Source: JAIOTH01 sp964639335 (GTDB taxonomy: Bacteria; Patescibacteriota; Patescibacteriia; UBA1558; S5-K13). From it: a stretch of DNA of 47,975 nt. Location of the stretch: NCBI GenBank assembly GCA_964639335.1, contig CAZXCJ010000003.1, positions 1 through 47,975 of the forward strand, read 5' to 3'. Under the pieces are notes generated by a model. The model ran no database searches. It had not been told where the DNA came from and saw only the letters and a program-made list of their open reading frames with translations. Positions within the stretch are counted from its first letter, which is position 1. Each line of letters begins with the position of its first letter. A program made the position numbers and the translations under genes. Of the stretch, positions 41,001 to 47,871 are shown piece by piece.

Positions 41001-42021
41001 ATTAGTTATTGCTATTAACACTGATGTTACTGTTAGTCCACTTGTTACTGCAGCTGCTACTGCTAATACTATTACAATAACTGCTGATACTCATGGACCT
41101 AATTATACATTAGCTGCTACTACTGATTCTGCTGTTCAAGTAATTGTTACTCCTTCTGCTGTTATGACTGGTGGTATTGTTGATACTCTTGTTAATGATA
41201 CTTTAGTTACTTTTGATGATTGGAATTATATAGTAGAAGAAGTTGGAATAACAGAACTATATCCTATTGTAACTACTAAAGAAATTGGTCCTAGTTCTGA
41301 ACAAGTAGGTACAGATGCTGGTGTAGATATCATATTTGAGATTCATGTTATTGAAGCAGAAGGAAATGAATCAGCAAATATTCTTTCTATGGTTGCTAGT
41401 GCTGCTCCAAGTGCCACTGACAGTATAAATAACTATGAAGATAGTATTGTAGATGGTGATACTGCTAATACCGTTGCTGCTTTAAATTCAGTTCACACAG
41501 CAGGTGTAAAAGTTACATCTATTGTAAATGATTTAAGTGATGGAGCATTAACAAATGGTCAGAAGATTATTGGTAAATTCAAATTCAATGTAGCTTCAGG
41601 AAATAATAAAACAGATGCTGGTGAAGCTTCAGAGTTTGCTTTTGGTAGTATTCTTGATATCACGGTTTCTCAAAATAATGCTACTACTTTACAGAACACT
41701 GGTGGTACAAATGACTTCTACATCTATTGGTTATCACAACCAAATACTAAGGTTACTATTACTGACTGGATAGACGATTCAGGAACTATTGCAGCTAATT
41801 TAGCAGCTTTACCTAGTATTATTGGTGAAGATACACTAATCATTGAAGCTGTTAATATTACAGACGCTGGTAATGATGGTGATTATGTTCAAATTAAGTT
41901 GATGGATATTAATAGTTCTTCTAATAATGATTTTGATTGGTTAGATGGATTAACTACTGATGAAAACTTAGGAGTAAGATTACTTTACTCTGACGTTGCA
42001 GGTGGAATATTATCTAACTAA
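38020..42021 (+). CDS. S-layer-like surface protein
   Basis: 1333 residues, the longest protein here. Signal peptide (about 1-26, MLKKLFVFTVVFAMTAMTMPAVKVEA). Residues 30-230 have the CPR surface-protein repeat GDLIKSSASSAVYYYDG...RPGTVLIKVPDFASVYAVEPGGVLRHV...GSLIRYTDSDDIYYIDVAVQKRLV. About 240-1333 is a chain of beta-sandwich-like modules rich in Thr, Asp, Ala, Gly and Val, each with V-x-L/F-T-A-like strands. Lys is low and Cys almost absent. Codons strongly favour GGT, GCT and ACT, as in highly expressed genes. No cell-wall anchor is seen. It probably forms the surface layer. Confidence 0.88.
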   Translation: MLKKLFVFTVVFAMTAMTMPAVKVEAEDFAAGDLIKSSASSAVYYYDGTELLVFPHEKMYFTYYPDWSGVQTISADDLAGLPFNGKHVTVRPGTVLIKVPDFASVYAVEPGGVLRHVADEATAVTLWGDAWASIVIDIGSSFFSAYDNTDAMDNPVVATAHPVGSLIRYTDSDDIYYIDVAVQKRLVTEDGFTANFFNEDYVVENVADTITYTDGTSVTVVEADLFPIAEGVVVPPVTGGDLSIALSVNTPASGTIPSGTVVDFLKFNLTAGDANVGMNSLVVSLTGLGDAQYVNEVTIYVAGVKVGTTRDMSISNRNATFNFSTPIEILASTSKEVTVKAKIETLQTGYFALVINSASDILVDGGSVTGTFPITGSTMNAVTGVTLGELTFDAEDNDTSAQVGEDEVNLVEFTVAADNEEDISFQGLTLKNSGTIRGSEMGEMALYYDDVVIATAQLNDDKYVSFAFDPILIEKGQTEDFKVLGDFDGGATGDTMILYIKDDVDVVAYGATYGYQTSVAKTAMDNDAGDSTTITLTAGDLVINFDKTAVPAANIKKDTTDVVLGRLEMTANAETVRITALTFTSSGTAVSSDDLEEFELVDLATGGITDLSAAHAGNTYTLTTTEEILINQGETKTWDVRVNVTATAETDDKYNVTLASGGITAEGETSGSTVSDITPSSITSKDMTVVVADLTHAVKTLNAVTTIAGGSDISAYKATLKASTASAITVKKVIFEDDNASTASTFNNDDITSVDLVIDGNVVKTLSGTKIVESSTENKITFDGFTYVVPAGATHEMYLKLNFASTITKGTSTNDFALNVLATTGITAKDEDSKTVAVTEDTAAGPTITVNNNGYLDVWVHSDDVNTPGAAYVIAGETSDPMGVLKFDAQYEDVKVTKLALVNQNIDNVNNIAKVELMNKATSEIVAESTDITLVDSGDLDGAYATGTFTMADLACVADETTTTTINGVDVAYKSLTADCNGTDGEDTIAILAKLVIAINTDVTVSPLVTAAATANTITITADTHGPNYTLAATTDSAVQVIVTPSAVMTGGIVDTLVNDTLVTFDDWNYIVEEVGITELYPIVTTKEIGPSSEQVGTDAGVDIIFEIHVIEAEGNESANILSMVASAAPSATDSINNYEDSIVDGDTANTVAALNSVHTAGVKVTSIVNDLSDGALTNGQKIIGKFKFNVASGNNKTDAGEASEFAFGSILDITVSQNNATTLQNTGGTNDFYIYWLSQPNTKVTITDWIDDSGTIAANLAALPSIIGEDTLIIEAVNITDAGNDGDYVQIKLMDINSSSNNDFDWLDGLTTDENLGVRLLYSDVAGGILSN

Positions 42022-42073
42022 TTGTTAGTTGATACTTGTAAGTCTTACGAACTTATCTAAAATCGTAACGATT

Positions 42074-42103
42074 ATCCCGCTTTCTTCGGAAAGCGGGATT
42101 TTT
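42074..42103 (+). terminator. strong intrinsic terminator
   Basis: An 11-bp perfect stem ATCCCGCTTTC/GAAAGCGGGAT with a TTCG tetraloop and T-tract, 53 bp after the surface-protein stop. Confidence 0.95.
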
Positions 42104-42113
42104 GTTTATTCAG

Positions 42114-42173
42114 CACCCTAGGGGTGATGAAAAAGCGGTGGCTTAGAACTCGCACCCTTAGGGTGCAAGTTCT
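42114..42173. repeat. CACCC/GGGTG double hairpin
   Basis: CACCCTAGGGGTG (42114-42126) and the nested AGAACT-GCACCC...GGGTGC-AGTTCT hairpin (42145-42173) stand directly before the next ACCCC repeat and the RAYT gene. Confidence 0.7.
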
Positions 42174-42176
42174 TTG

Positions 42177-42221
42177 ACCCCGTTAGATATTAGTTATCTG
42201 GCTGGGGTTATCTAACGGGGT
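42177..42221. repeat. ACCCC...GGGGT hairpin repeat before the RAYT gene
   Basis: A 45-bp unit with arms ACCCCGTTAGATA and TATCTAACGGGGT and flanking TTG/TTGACC, ending 16 bp before the transposase ATG. Confidence 0.9.
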
Positions 42222-42236
42222 TGACCTATTTTTTTT

Positions 42237-42800
42237 ATGTCTGAAAAAGAATTATTTCAAGAAAAATATAAAATTAAATCAATCCGATTATCATTTTGGA
42301 ATTATTCAAATTCTGGACATTATTTTATTACCATTTGTACGAAAGATAGAATAGATTATTTTGGTAAAATAAAAAATGGAATAATATGTTTGAATAAATA
42401 TGGTTCAATTATTTGTCAGGAAATATATAGAACACCATTAATTCGTAAAAATGTGGTTATTGATGAATTTATTGTAATGCCAAATCATATTCATTTGGTT
42501 TTGGAAATTAATAATGCGTTATTAAATAATGAATCCGTAGAGACGCAATGCATTGCGTCTCTACCAAATACATATAAAAATACATTTGGACCTCAAAGAA
42601 ATAATTTATCATCAATTATGCGTGGATTAAAATCCATTATTACCAAACGAATTCATCAAAATGGATTAATTAATTTTCAATGGCAATCACGTTTCTATGA
42701 TCATATTATTCGTGATGAAGAAGATTTATATAGAATTAAAGAATACATTCAAAATAATCCTCTTAATTGGAATAGGGATAGAAATAATTTGTATAAATAA
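42237..42800 (+). CDS. REP-associated tyrosine transposase (RAYT, Y1_Tnp)
   Basis: 187 residues of the IS200-like HUH family. The HUH motif is MPNHIHLV (His84, His86). WQSRFYDHIIRDEEDL is followed by KEYIQNNPLNW, whose Tyr170 sits at the catalytic-Tyr position of RAYTs. ITICTKDR near residue 31 is the usual RAYT opening. Such enzymes nick and move REP-type hairpins and are domesticated rather than self-mobile. It lies between hairpin repeats at 42177 and 42882. A perfect 28-bp palindrome lies within its coding sequence. Confidence 0.93.
   Translation: MSEKELFQEKYKIKSIRLSFWNYSNSGHYFITICTKDRIDYFGKIKNGIICLNKYGSIICQEIYRTPLIRKNVVIDEFIVMPNHIHLVLEINNALLNNESVETQCIASLPNTYKNTFGPQRNNLSSIMRGLKSIITKRIHQNGLINFQWQSRFYDHIIRDEEDLYRIKEYIQNNPLNWNRDRNNLYK
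42537..42564. repeat. 28-bp perfect palindrome inside the RAYT gene
   Basis: GTAGAGACGCAATG followed by its exact reverse complement, read as residues 101-109 (VETQCIASL). It falls in the loop between the HUH and Tyr halves. Confidence 0.95.
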
Positions 42801-42881
42801 TTCTGATATTGCTCTTAGGACGTTCTAAAAAAAGTTAACCCGACGGGTTGGGTTAATATGTAGCCGTCGATTTTGTTGTTT

Positions 42882-42964
42882 ACCCTGTTGAATAATTTTA
42901 AATTCTAATAATTCTAATGAATTTAAAATTAAAATTTAACTAGTTAAATTTTATTCAATAGGGT
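42882..42964. repeat. ACCCTGTTGAATAA...TTATTCAATAGGGT repeat
   Basis: An 83-bp unit downstream of the RAYT gene with a 14-bp stem including one G-T pair, and a second inner TTTTAAATTC/GAATTTAAAA pairing. An ACCCGACGGGT palindrome lies just upstream at about 42838. Confidence 0.8.
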
Positions 42965-43044
42965 TAATAAGTTCGTTTTGACTAAGTAATTATTTAAGTG
43001 TAGAATATAAAATATAAGTATTTAAGAACTTAATAAAGAAAGTT

Positions 43045-43407
43045 ATGTTAAAAAGCGATTTAAAACAAATTAAACAAATTGTTGATACAAGTATCAATAA
43101 AAGCATTAAAGAAAACAACAAAAAGATTTTTAAAAAAATAGATGATTCTGCAGAAAGTATAGCTATCAATACTAATGAAAGCTTTGATGAATTAGAAGGT
43201 AAAATGAATAAAAGATTTGATGGAATTGATGAAAGATTTGATGGAGTTGATGATAGATTAGATGGAATTGATAAAAGGTTAGATGGAATTGATAAAAGAT
43301 TGGAACAGAAAGCTGACAGGAATACATTACTAAATTGGGCAGACGATAGAATTTTAGAGTTAGAATTGGATCGAAATAAAGTAAAATATTTTCACCCCGT
43401 TAGATAA
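43045..43407 (+). CDS. coiled-coil protein, 3' end interrupted by a repeat
   Basis: 120 residues. A helical start, then four to five near-identical heptads (RFDGIDE, RFDGVDD, RLDGIDK, RLDGIDK, RLEQ; 57-87) forming a coiled coil, followed by DDRILELELDRNKVKYF. The last four residues (HPVR) and the stop are supplied by an ACCCCGTTAGATAA repeat. Removing 43393-43544 (152 bp) rejoins the frame to HIKEWKNLPPASKINNALVKEGIK and a stop at 43617-43619, giving 140 residues. The ancestral protein was therefore longer. Its function is unknown; similar coiled-coil proteins are common in CPR. Confidence 0.8.
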   Translation: MLKSDLKQIKQIVDTSINKSIKENNKKIFKKIDDSAESIAINTNESFDELEGKMNKRFDGIDERFDGVDDRLDGIDKRLDGIDKRLEQKADRNTLLNWADDRILELELDRNKVKYFHPVR

Positions 43408-43543
43408 ATTATTTTTTTAAATTTCCTTATATAAATTTTCATAATAAATCTCATTAATTTAATTTTGTATCAATTGTTTATCTTATCTAATCCCATTAGA
43501 GATAAGTTTCTAACGGGATTAGATGTTAGTTATCTAACGGGGT
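43394..43543. repeat. ACCCC...GGGGT repeat with a second repeat nested inside
   Basis: The outer unit is the reverse complement of 33862-33964. Its right arm is interrupted by AATCCCATTAGA...TCTAACGGGATT (about 43489-43521), a smaller member of the family. The nested insertion dates after the outer one. Confidence 0.85.
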
Positions 43544-43544
43544 A

Positions 43545-43619
43545 CATATTAAAGAGTGGAAAAATTTACCACCAGCTTCTAAAATTAATAATGCTTTAGT
43601 TAAAGAAGGTATTAAATAG
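43545..43619 (+). pseudogene. displaced 3' end of the coiled-coil gene
   Basis: 25 codons (HIKEWKNLPPASKINNALVKEGIK plus stop) continue the 43045 gene once the repeat is removed. No start codon of its own. Confidence 0.8.
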
Positions 43620-43679
43620 AAAATATAGATCAGGAACTCTTCGTTTTTTGACGAGAACGAGGGGTTTTGTTTTTAGTAT

Positions 43680-43810
43680 TAGAGCCTCACCCTCCGCCTC
43701 GGCTCGTCCGTCTAGGCGGGCGAGACAGGTCCGCCTTGGCTCGGCGAGACGGGCTGACCCCTCTCCATCCCGTCTGCGGGGCAAACGAGGTCTGCGGGGC
43801 AGAGAGGGGT
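43680..43810. repeat. GC-rich nested palindrome block
   Basis: CTCACCCTCCGCCTCGGCTC...GACCCCTCTCC...GGCAGAGAGGGGT with inner CGTCTAGGCGGGCG, CCGCCTTGGCTCGGCGAGACGGGC and CCCGTCTGCGGGGC hairpins. Far more GC-rich than its surroundings. Open frames across it are artefacts. Confidence 0.7.
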
Positions 43811-43875
43811 ATTTACTTAAATATATATTAATACCTGGTAATTATTTACTAGCATTAATTGAAAAAATAAGTAAG

Positions 43876-43914
43876 TCCCGTTAGTCCCGCTTAGAGATAA
43901 GTTTCTAACGGGAT
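43876..43914. repeat. TCCCGTTAG...CTAACGGGA repeat
   Basis: Shares TTAGAGATAAGTTTCTAACGGGAT with the nested element at 43489-43521. Part of the 869-bp gene-poor stretch 43408-44276. Confidence 0.75.
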
Positions 43915-44055
43915 GAATGAATCGTCACCGCAAACCACCGCAAACGGAGCAAGCCACCGCAAAAGCGGGACAGGCGGGATCCCTTCCGAGGGAGAAAAAG
44001 ATTGAAAAATATAATATACATTTTAATTGTGGGAGCTTTTGTCTCTTGTCTTTTT

Positions 44056-44090
44056 ACCCCGTACCAAATTTTAGAAAAATTTATACGGGG
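44056..44090. repeat. ACCCCGTA...TACGGGG hairpin
   Basis: CCCCGTA...AAATTTT-AGA-AAAATTT...TACGGGG, a further variant stem. The 113-codon open frame over it looks non-coding. Confidence 0.65.
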
Positions 44091-44235
44091 CAAGTTTTTA
44101 GATCTTGGATTTTTTCTTATATCACTTCTAAATCAATTCCTTTTAGGATCATAGTAGAGCTGATGTCTATGACTTATATTATCTTGGCTTTTAAATTTAC
44201 TAATTTAAGAGCTGGGTCTATGAGAGCTGGGTCTA

Positions 44236-44269
44236 TTGACATCTTATTTCACTTTTGATACAATATTGT
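44236..44269 (+). promoter_or_regulatory. promoter and candidate operator of the abiE pair
   Basis: TTGACA (44236-44241), a 17-bp spacer and TACAAT (44259-44264). The -10 lies in palindrome ACAATATTGT (44260-44269), 7 bp before the AbiEi ATG. AbiEi antitoxins repress their own promoter through inverted repeats, so this could be its site. Confidence 0.7.
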
Positions 44270-44276
44270 CATATAT

Positions 44277-44912
44277 ATGAAATATAAAGCTAAAAACAAT
44301 TTACTTGAGGAATTAAAATTCTTATCATATTTTAATAAGAGAGATGTTTATCAATTAGGAAAAAATGAAAAAACAAATAATCTTAAAGATAATACAATTG
44401 ATACATATATAAGTCGCTTTTTAAAACATAAAGATATTATTTCTCTTAAAAGAGGTATTTATGCATCTACTGATTTTTACAATAAAAACAAAGATGATAT
44501 TTCTTACTTATTTTTTCTTGCGAATATTCTTCGAAAACCATCCTATATAAGTTCTTGGACTGCCCTTCAGTACTATAATCTAGCCACCGAAGCAATATAT
44601 ACAGTTACATCAGTTACACCAAAAATTACTAGGAATTATAAAACAAAAGTAGGTACTTTTTCGTATCGATCTATAAAAAAAGATTTATTTTCGGACTTTT
44701 TTTTAGTAAAAGATAAATTTGATTTTTTTATTGCTTCTCCATCGAAAGCCCTTTTTGATTTACTTTATTTCAAAACAAAACAATTCAGAGGTATAAAAAT
44801 AGAAAATATAGATTCACTGATTGAAGAGTTACGAATTGATATTAATGAAATGGATAAAGAAGAGCAGAAAAAATTTTATTCTATGATAAATAATTACATA
44901 TGTCATGAATAA
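44277..44912 (+). CDS. AbiEi-type antitoxin/transcriptional regulator
   Basis: 211 residues. The N-terminal winged helix (about 10-65) contains the AbiEi-like NTIDTYISRFLKHKDIISLKRGIYAS, and the C-terminal antitoxin domain includes KPSYISSWTALQYYNLATEAIYTVTSVTPK. AbiEi neutralises the AbiEii toxin without direct binding (type IV) and represses the operon. It overlaps the toxin gene by 8 bp. Confidence 0.9.
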   Translation: MKYKAKNNLLEELKFLSYFNKRDVYQLGKNEKTNNLKDNTIDTYISRFLKHKDIISLKRGIYASTDFYNKNKDDISYLFFLANILRKPSYISSWTALQYYNLATEAIYTVTSVTPKITRNYKTKVGTFSYRSIKKDLFSDFFLVKDKFDFFIASPSKALFDLLYFKTKQFRGIKIENIDSLIEELRIDINEMDKEEQKKFYSMINNYICHE

Positions 44913-46200
44913 CCAAATTATTATAACACTTAAAAAAAAGTTAGAAGAGATTTCTTCATCAACACACACTGGAATAAATCCAGAAGTGCAACGCAATGCT
45001 CTTAAAGAGGAATTACAATTTTATGTACTTAATTTTATTTATCATCACCCAAAATATAGTAATTGGATTATGTATGGTGGTTCTGCTCTTCGTATTTGCC
45101 ACAATTTAAACCGAATGTCTATTGATCTAGATTTCGAAGTTAATCATAAAGTAATAAATACTTTTTTAGATGAACTAAAAAATGAGATAATAGTATATTT
45201 TGAAGATACTTATAGTATTGATTCTGACTTCCTTACTATTACAAAAACAAACAATAGAGGGCTCACATTAAAATTTCATATAGGTGAAGAATTGGGTTTA
45301 ACTTTTCATTCCAAACAAGTACATGTCAAAATTGATCTCAATCATTTTGTTGCACCTAAAACAGTAACAGAACGTATACCAATAAATAGAAATCAACTTT
45401 CTTTTATTATCAGCACATACAACATGTCTTCGCTTATGGCTAGTAAAATTGCCGCAATTTTTTTACGTGGTCAACGTGGAGTTGGTAAAACGATATATGA
45501 AGAAAAAGGTCGTGATATTTATGATTTACTTTGGTATATGAATAAAAAAATAGTTCCAAATTTAGATTATCTTGCAGCTAAAAATGTAAATTTTGCTGAT
45601 CCAAAAGAACTATTTAATCAAATAACAGTAAAAATATTAAATAGTAGCAAAACTGATACAAATCTAAAGGAAGATCTTCCACCTCTTTTTACAGAACAGA
45701 CATATATTAATAATTGGCTCAAAAATTGGCGAGAAAGTTATTTAAATCTATTAGAAGAATATAAAATTAATACAGTAACTAAAATTGAAGAAATAAATAT
45801 ATATCAAGATTTTCATACTGACATATTTTCCTTTACATATTCATATAGAACAGAAGATAATCAGTTAGTAATGATTACATATCAAATTAGTGATTATTGG
45901 ATTGACTTTGGAGATGGCGACTTATCAATCAAAACTAGTGATAAAATAAAACAACTTCTTAAATTTAATACTAAGGGATCAACTAGTCATCCTCCGTCAC
46001 AAAACAAAATAGATCAATATGCTGAACTATTCTATCAAAAGACTGAGGACTTTTTAAGAAAGACAAATCGTATTATGTTTGGTAATTCTATTATAACCAA
46101 AGTAGTCAGAATGACCGCTGATAATTTGAATCAAAAAGAACAAATTTTGCTTAATAAATCAGCATTAATTGATTGTAAATTAGATGATTTACTTAAATAG
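44905..46200 (+). CDS. AbiEii-type nucleotidyltransferase toxin with C-terminal extension
   Basis: 431 residues. The nucleotidyltransferase core motif GGSALRICHNLNRMSIDLDFE has GGS at 58-60 and Asp74/Asp76. GRDIYDLLWYM is the second AbiEii motif. Related toxins transfer nucleotides to tRNA or other targets to stop growth. The usual length is about 290-300; here roughly 130 extra residues (about 300-431) form a mixed domain with YQISDYWIDFGDGDLSIKTSDKI that I do not recognise. Defence against phages is the likely role. Confidence 0.9.
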   Translation: MNNQIIITLKKKLEEISSSTHTGINPEVQRNALKEELQFYVLNFIYHHPKYSNWIMYGGSALRICHNLNRMSIDLDFEVNHKVINTFLDELKNEIIVYFEDTYSIDSDFLTITKTNNRGLTLKFHIGEELGLTFHSKQVHVKIDLNHFVAPKTVTERIPINRNQLSFIISTYNMSSLMASKIAAIFLRGQRGVGKTIYEEKGRDIYDLLWYMNKKIVPNLDYLAAKNVNFADPKELFNQITVKILNSSKTDTNLKEDLPPLFTEQTYINNWLKNWRESYLNLLEEYKINTVTKIEEINIYQDFHTDIFSFTYSYRTEDNQLVMITYQISDYWIDFGDGDLSIKTSDKIKQLLKFNTKGSTSHPPSQNKIDQYAELFYQKTEDFLRKTNRIMFGNSIITKVVRMTADNLNQKEQILLNKSALIDCKLDDLLK

Positions 46201-46252
46201 AAAATTGTTGGGAGAAGAAAAAGAAATTAAAAATTTTGTTTTGTTTGAAAAC

Positions 46253-46322
46253 ATTGACTAAAAAAATAAATTTTAATATTATTAATTTATGGAGTACAAG
46301 TCCATAAATTATAATTAAAATA
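46253..46322 (+). promoter_or_regulatory. promoter with hairpin operator/leader, first copy
   Basis: TTGACT (46254-46259), a 17-bp spacer and TATTAT (46277-46282), followed by AATTTATGGA...TCCATAAATT (46284-46310). Duplicated at 46663-46732 with 47 identical bases from the -10 onward. It drives only a 10-codon remnant (46333). Confidence 0.7.
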
Positions 46323-46332
46323 TTAGTTAGTT

Positions 46333-46399
46333 ATGAATGACTTAGAAAAATATATACACTTTTGAGGGTAAAAAATCATTTCTTAAATCTTTAAAATAA
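46333..46399 (+). pseudogene. short ORF remnant behind the first promoter copy
   Basis: MNDLEKYIHF then TGA. Dropping one T from a run of four gives MNDLEKYIHFEGKKSFLKSLK and stop. It could be the start of a gene deleted after the promoter was duplicated. Confidence 0.35.
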
Positions 46400-46431
46400 G
46401 GGTGTATGAAACCCGGTAGATAAAAACAACC

Positions 46432-46585
46432 CCATCCTGTCATCTCGAGCGAGCTGTGAACCAGAACATAGTGATCGGTTCACGGCAAGTCGAGAGATCT
46501 CATTACATTAGCTAACTAATACCAAGAGATTTCTCCACTCCGTCCCGCTGAACGGGACTTCGGTCGAAATGACAAGGTGTGGTGA
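46432..46585. repeat. CTGTCATCTCGAGCGA...GAAATGACA mosaic repeat
   Basis: TGTCATCTCGAGCGA, GTGAACC...GGTTCAC, AGTCGAGAGATCTC, AGAGATTTCTCCACTCCG, TCCCGCTGAACGGGA and TTCGGTCGAAATGACA form nested inverted pairs. It lies in the 539-bp spacer between the toxin and ATPase genes. Confidence 0.7.
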
Positions 46586-46662
46586 GGTTTTGTTTTTTCA
46601 GGATTCTTGCTGTATAATTGTTTTATAAATCCCTATACCTAATTTAGGGTTAAGGATATTAT

Positions 46663-46732
46663 ATTGACTAAAGAATTTAATTTTAGTATTATTAATTTAT
46701 GGAGTACAAGTCCATAAATTATAATTAAAATA
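46663..46732 (+). promoter_or_regulatory. promoter with hairpin operator/leader, second copy
   Basis: TTGACT (46664-46669), a 17-bp spacer, TATTAT (46687-46692) and the same AATTTATGGA/TCCATAAATT hairpin (46694-46720), followed by the ATPase ATG at 46740. Confidence 0.75.
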
Positions 46733-46739
46733 TGGAGTT

Positions 46740-47861
46740 ATGATTAAAAGATTTTACAATATAAATAAATTATTAAAGCCTAATAAAGTTTTAATAATTT
46801 ATGGAGCACGTAGAGTCGGCAAGACAACATTGTTAAAAGATTTTTTACAGAAAACTAAATTAAAATATAAATTAGATTCTGGAGATAATATTAGAACTCA
46901 AGAAATCTTAGGTTCTCAAAATTTTGATGAAATTATTGAATATGCTTCGGGTTATGATTTAATTGCCATAGATGAGGCTCAACAAATTCGAAATATTGGT
47001 ATGGGCTTAAAAATATTAGTAGATCAAATTCCAAATATTAAAATCATAGCTACGGGGTCTTCATCCTTTAATTTATCACAAAAAATAGGAGAACCATTAA
47101 CCGGTAGAAATATCACTGTTAAACTTTATCCATTTTCTCAATCTGAATTATTAGTTAGATATAATAAGTTTGAATTAAAAGAAAAATTAGCTGATTTTCT
47201 AATTTTTGGTGCTTATCCAGAGGTAATTACAGCTTCTTCTAAAAAAGAAAAGAAAATAATATTAACAGAATTAGTTAATTCCTATTTGCTAAGGGATATT
47301 TTTTCTTTAGAAAAAGTAAAGGCACCAAAAAAAATATTAGATTTATTAAAATTGATTTCTTTTCAAGTAGGAAGCGAAGTATCTTTAAATGAATTAGCAA
47401 CTCAGCTTGGTTTGGATGTTAAAACAATAGATAGATATTTAGATCTTTTAGAAAAATCTTTTATTATTAAGAAAGTGGGGTCTTTTAGCAGAAATTTAAG
47501 AAATGAGGTTTCCACAAAATGTAAATATTATTTTTTAGATAATGGAATTAGAAATGCAATTATTTCTCAATTTAATATTCTAAAAGATAGAAATGATGTC
47601 GGATTTTTATTTGAGAATTTTTTAATATCAGAACGCTTAAAATCTAATTTTTATAATAATAATTTTATTATTCCTTATTTTTGGAGAAATTATAATGGTA
47701 AAGAAATAGATTTAATAGAAGAAAAAGATAATAAGATTTTTGCTTTTGAATTTAAATGGTCAGAAAAAAAGAAACAAAGATTGCCAGAAGAATTTTTAGA
47801 AAATTATAAAAATGTAAAATATAAAATTGTAAATCAAAATAATTATTTAGAGTTTATTTAG
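46740..47861 (+). CDS. AAA_14/DUF4143 ATPase
   Basis: 373 residues. Walker A GARRVGKTT (22-30), Walker B LIAIDEAQQ (74-82), sensor-like IATGSSSFNLSQ and PFSQSEL. The C-terminal DUF4143 domain includes TIDRYLDLLEKSFIIKKVGSF...KYYFLDNGIRNAI. FFENFLISERL-like and EIDLIEEKDNKIFAFEFKWS look like a PD-(D/E)XK-type nuclease core (E...D...E-x-K). Widespread in bacteria and archaea, with unknown role, often in accessory regions. It has its own duplicated promoter module and is followed by a GC-rich repeat. Confidence 0.9.
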   Translation: MIKRFYNINKLLKPNKVLIIYGARRVGKTTLLKDFLQKTKLKYKLDSGDNIRTQEILGSQNFDEIIEYASGYDLIAIDEAQQIRNIGMGLKILVDQIPNIKIIATGSSSFNLSQKIGEPLTGRNITVKLYPFSQSELLVRYNKFELKEKLADFLIFGAYPEVITASSKKEKKIILTELVNSYLLRDIFSLEKVKAPKKILDLLKLISFQVGSEVSLNELATQLGLDVKTIDRYLDLLEKSFIIKKVGSFSRNLRNEVSTKCKYYFLDNGIRNAIISQFNILKDRNDVGFLFENFLISERLKSNFYNNNFIIPYFWRNYNGKEIDLIEEKDNKIFAFEFKWSEKKKQRLPEEFLENYKNVKYKIVNQNNYLEFI

Positions 47862-47871
47862 CGACGTAGAG

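Noticed and set aside
237..44090. CRISPR array or transcription terminators as explanation of the ACCC...GGGT repeats
   Set aside because: Copies are dispersed singly, not in arrays with spacers, and most lack a T-tract after the stem.
43648..44258. Open frames on both strands between the coiled-coil gene and abiE
   Set aside because: They cover GC-rich palindromes and hairpin repeats, have extreme composition, and resemble no protein.
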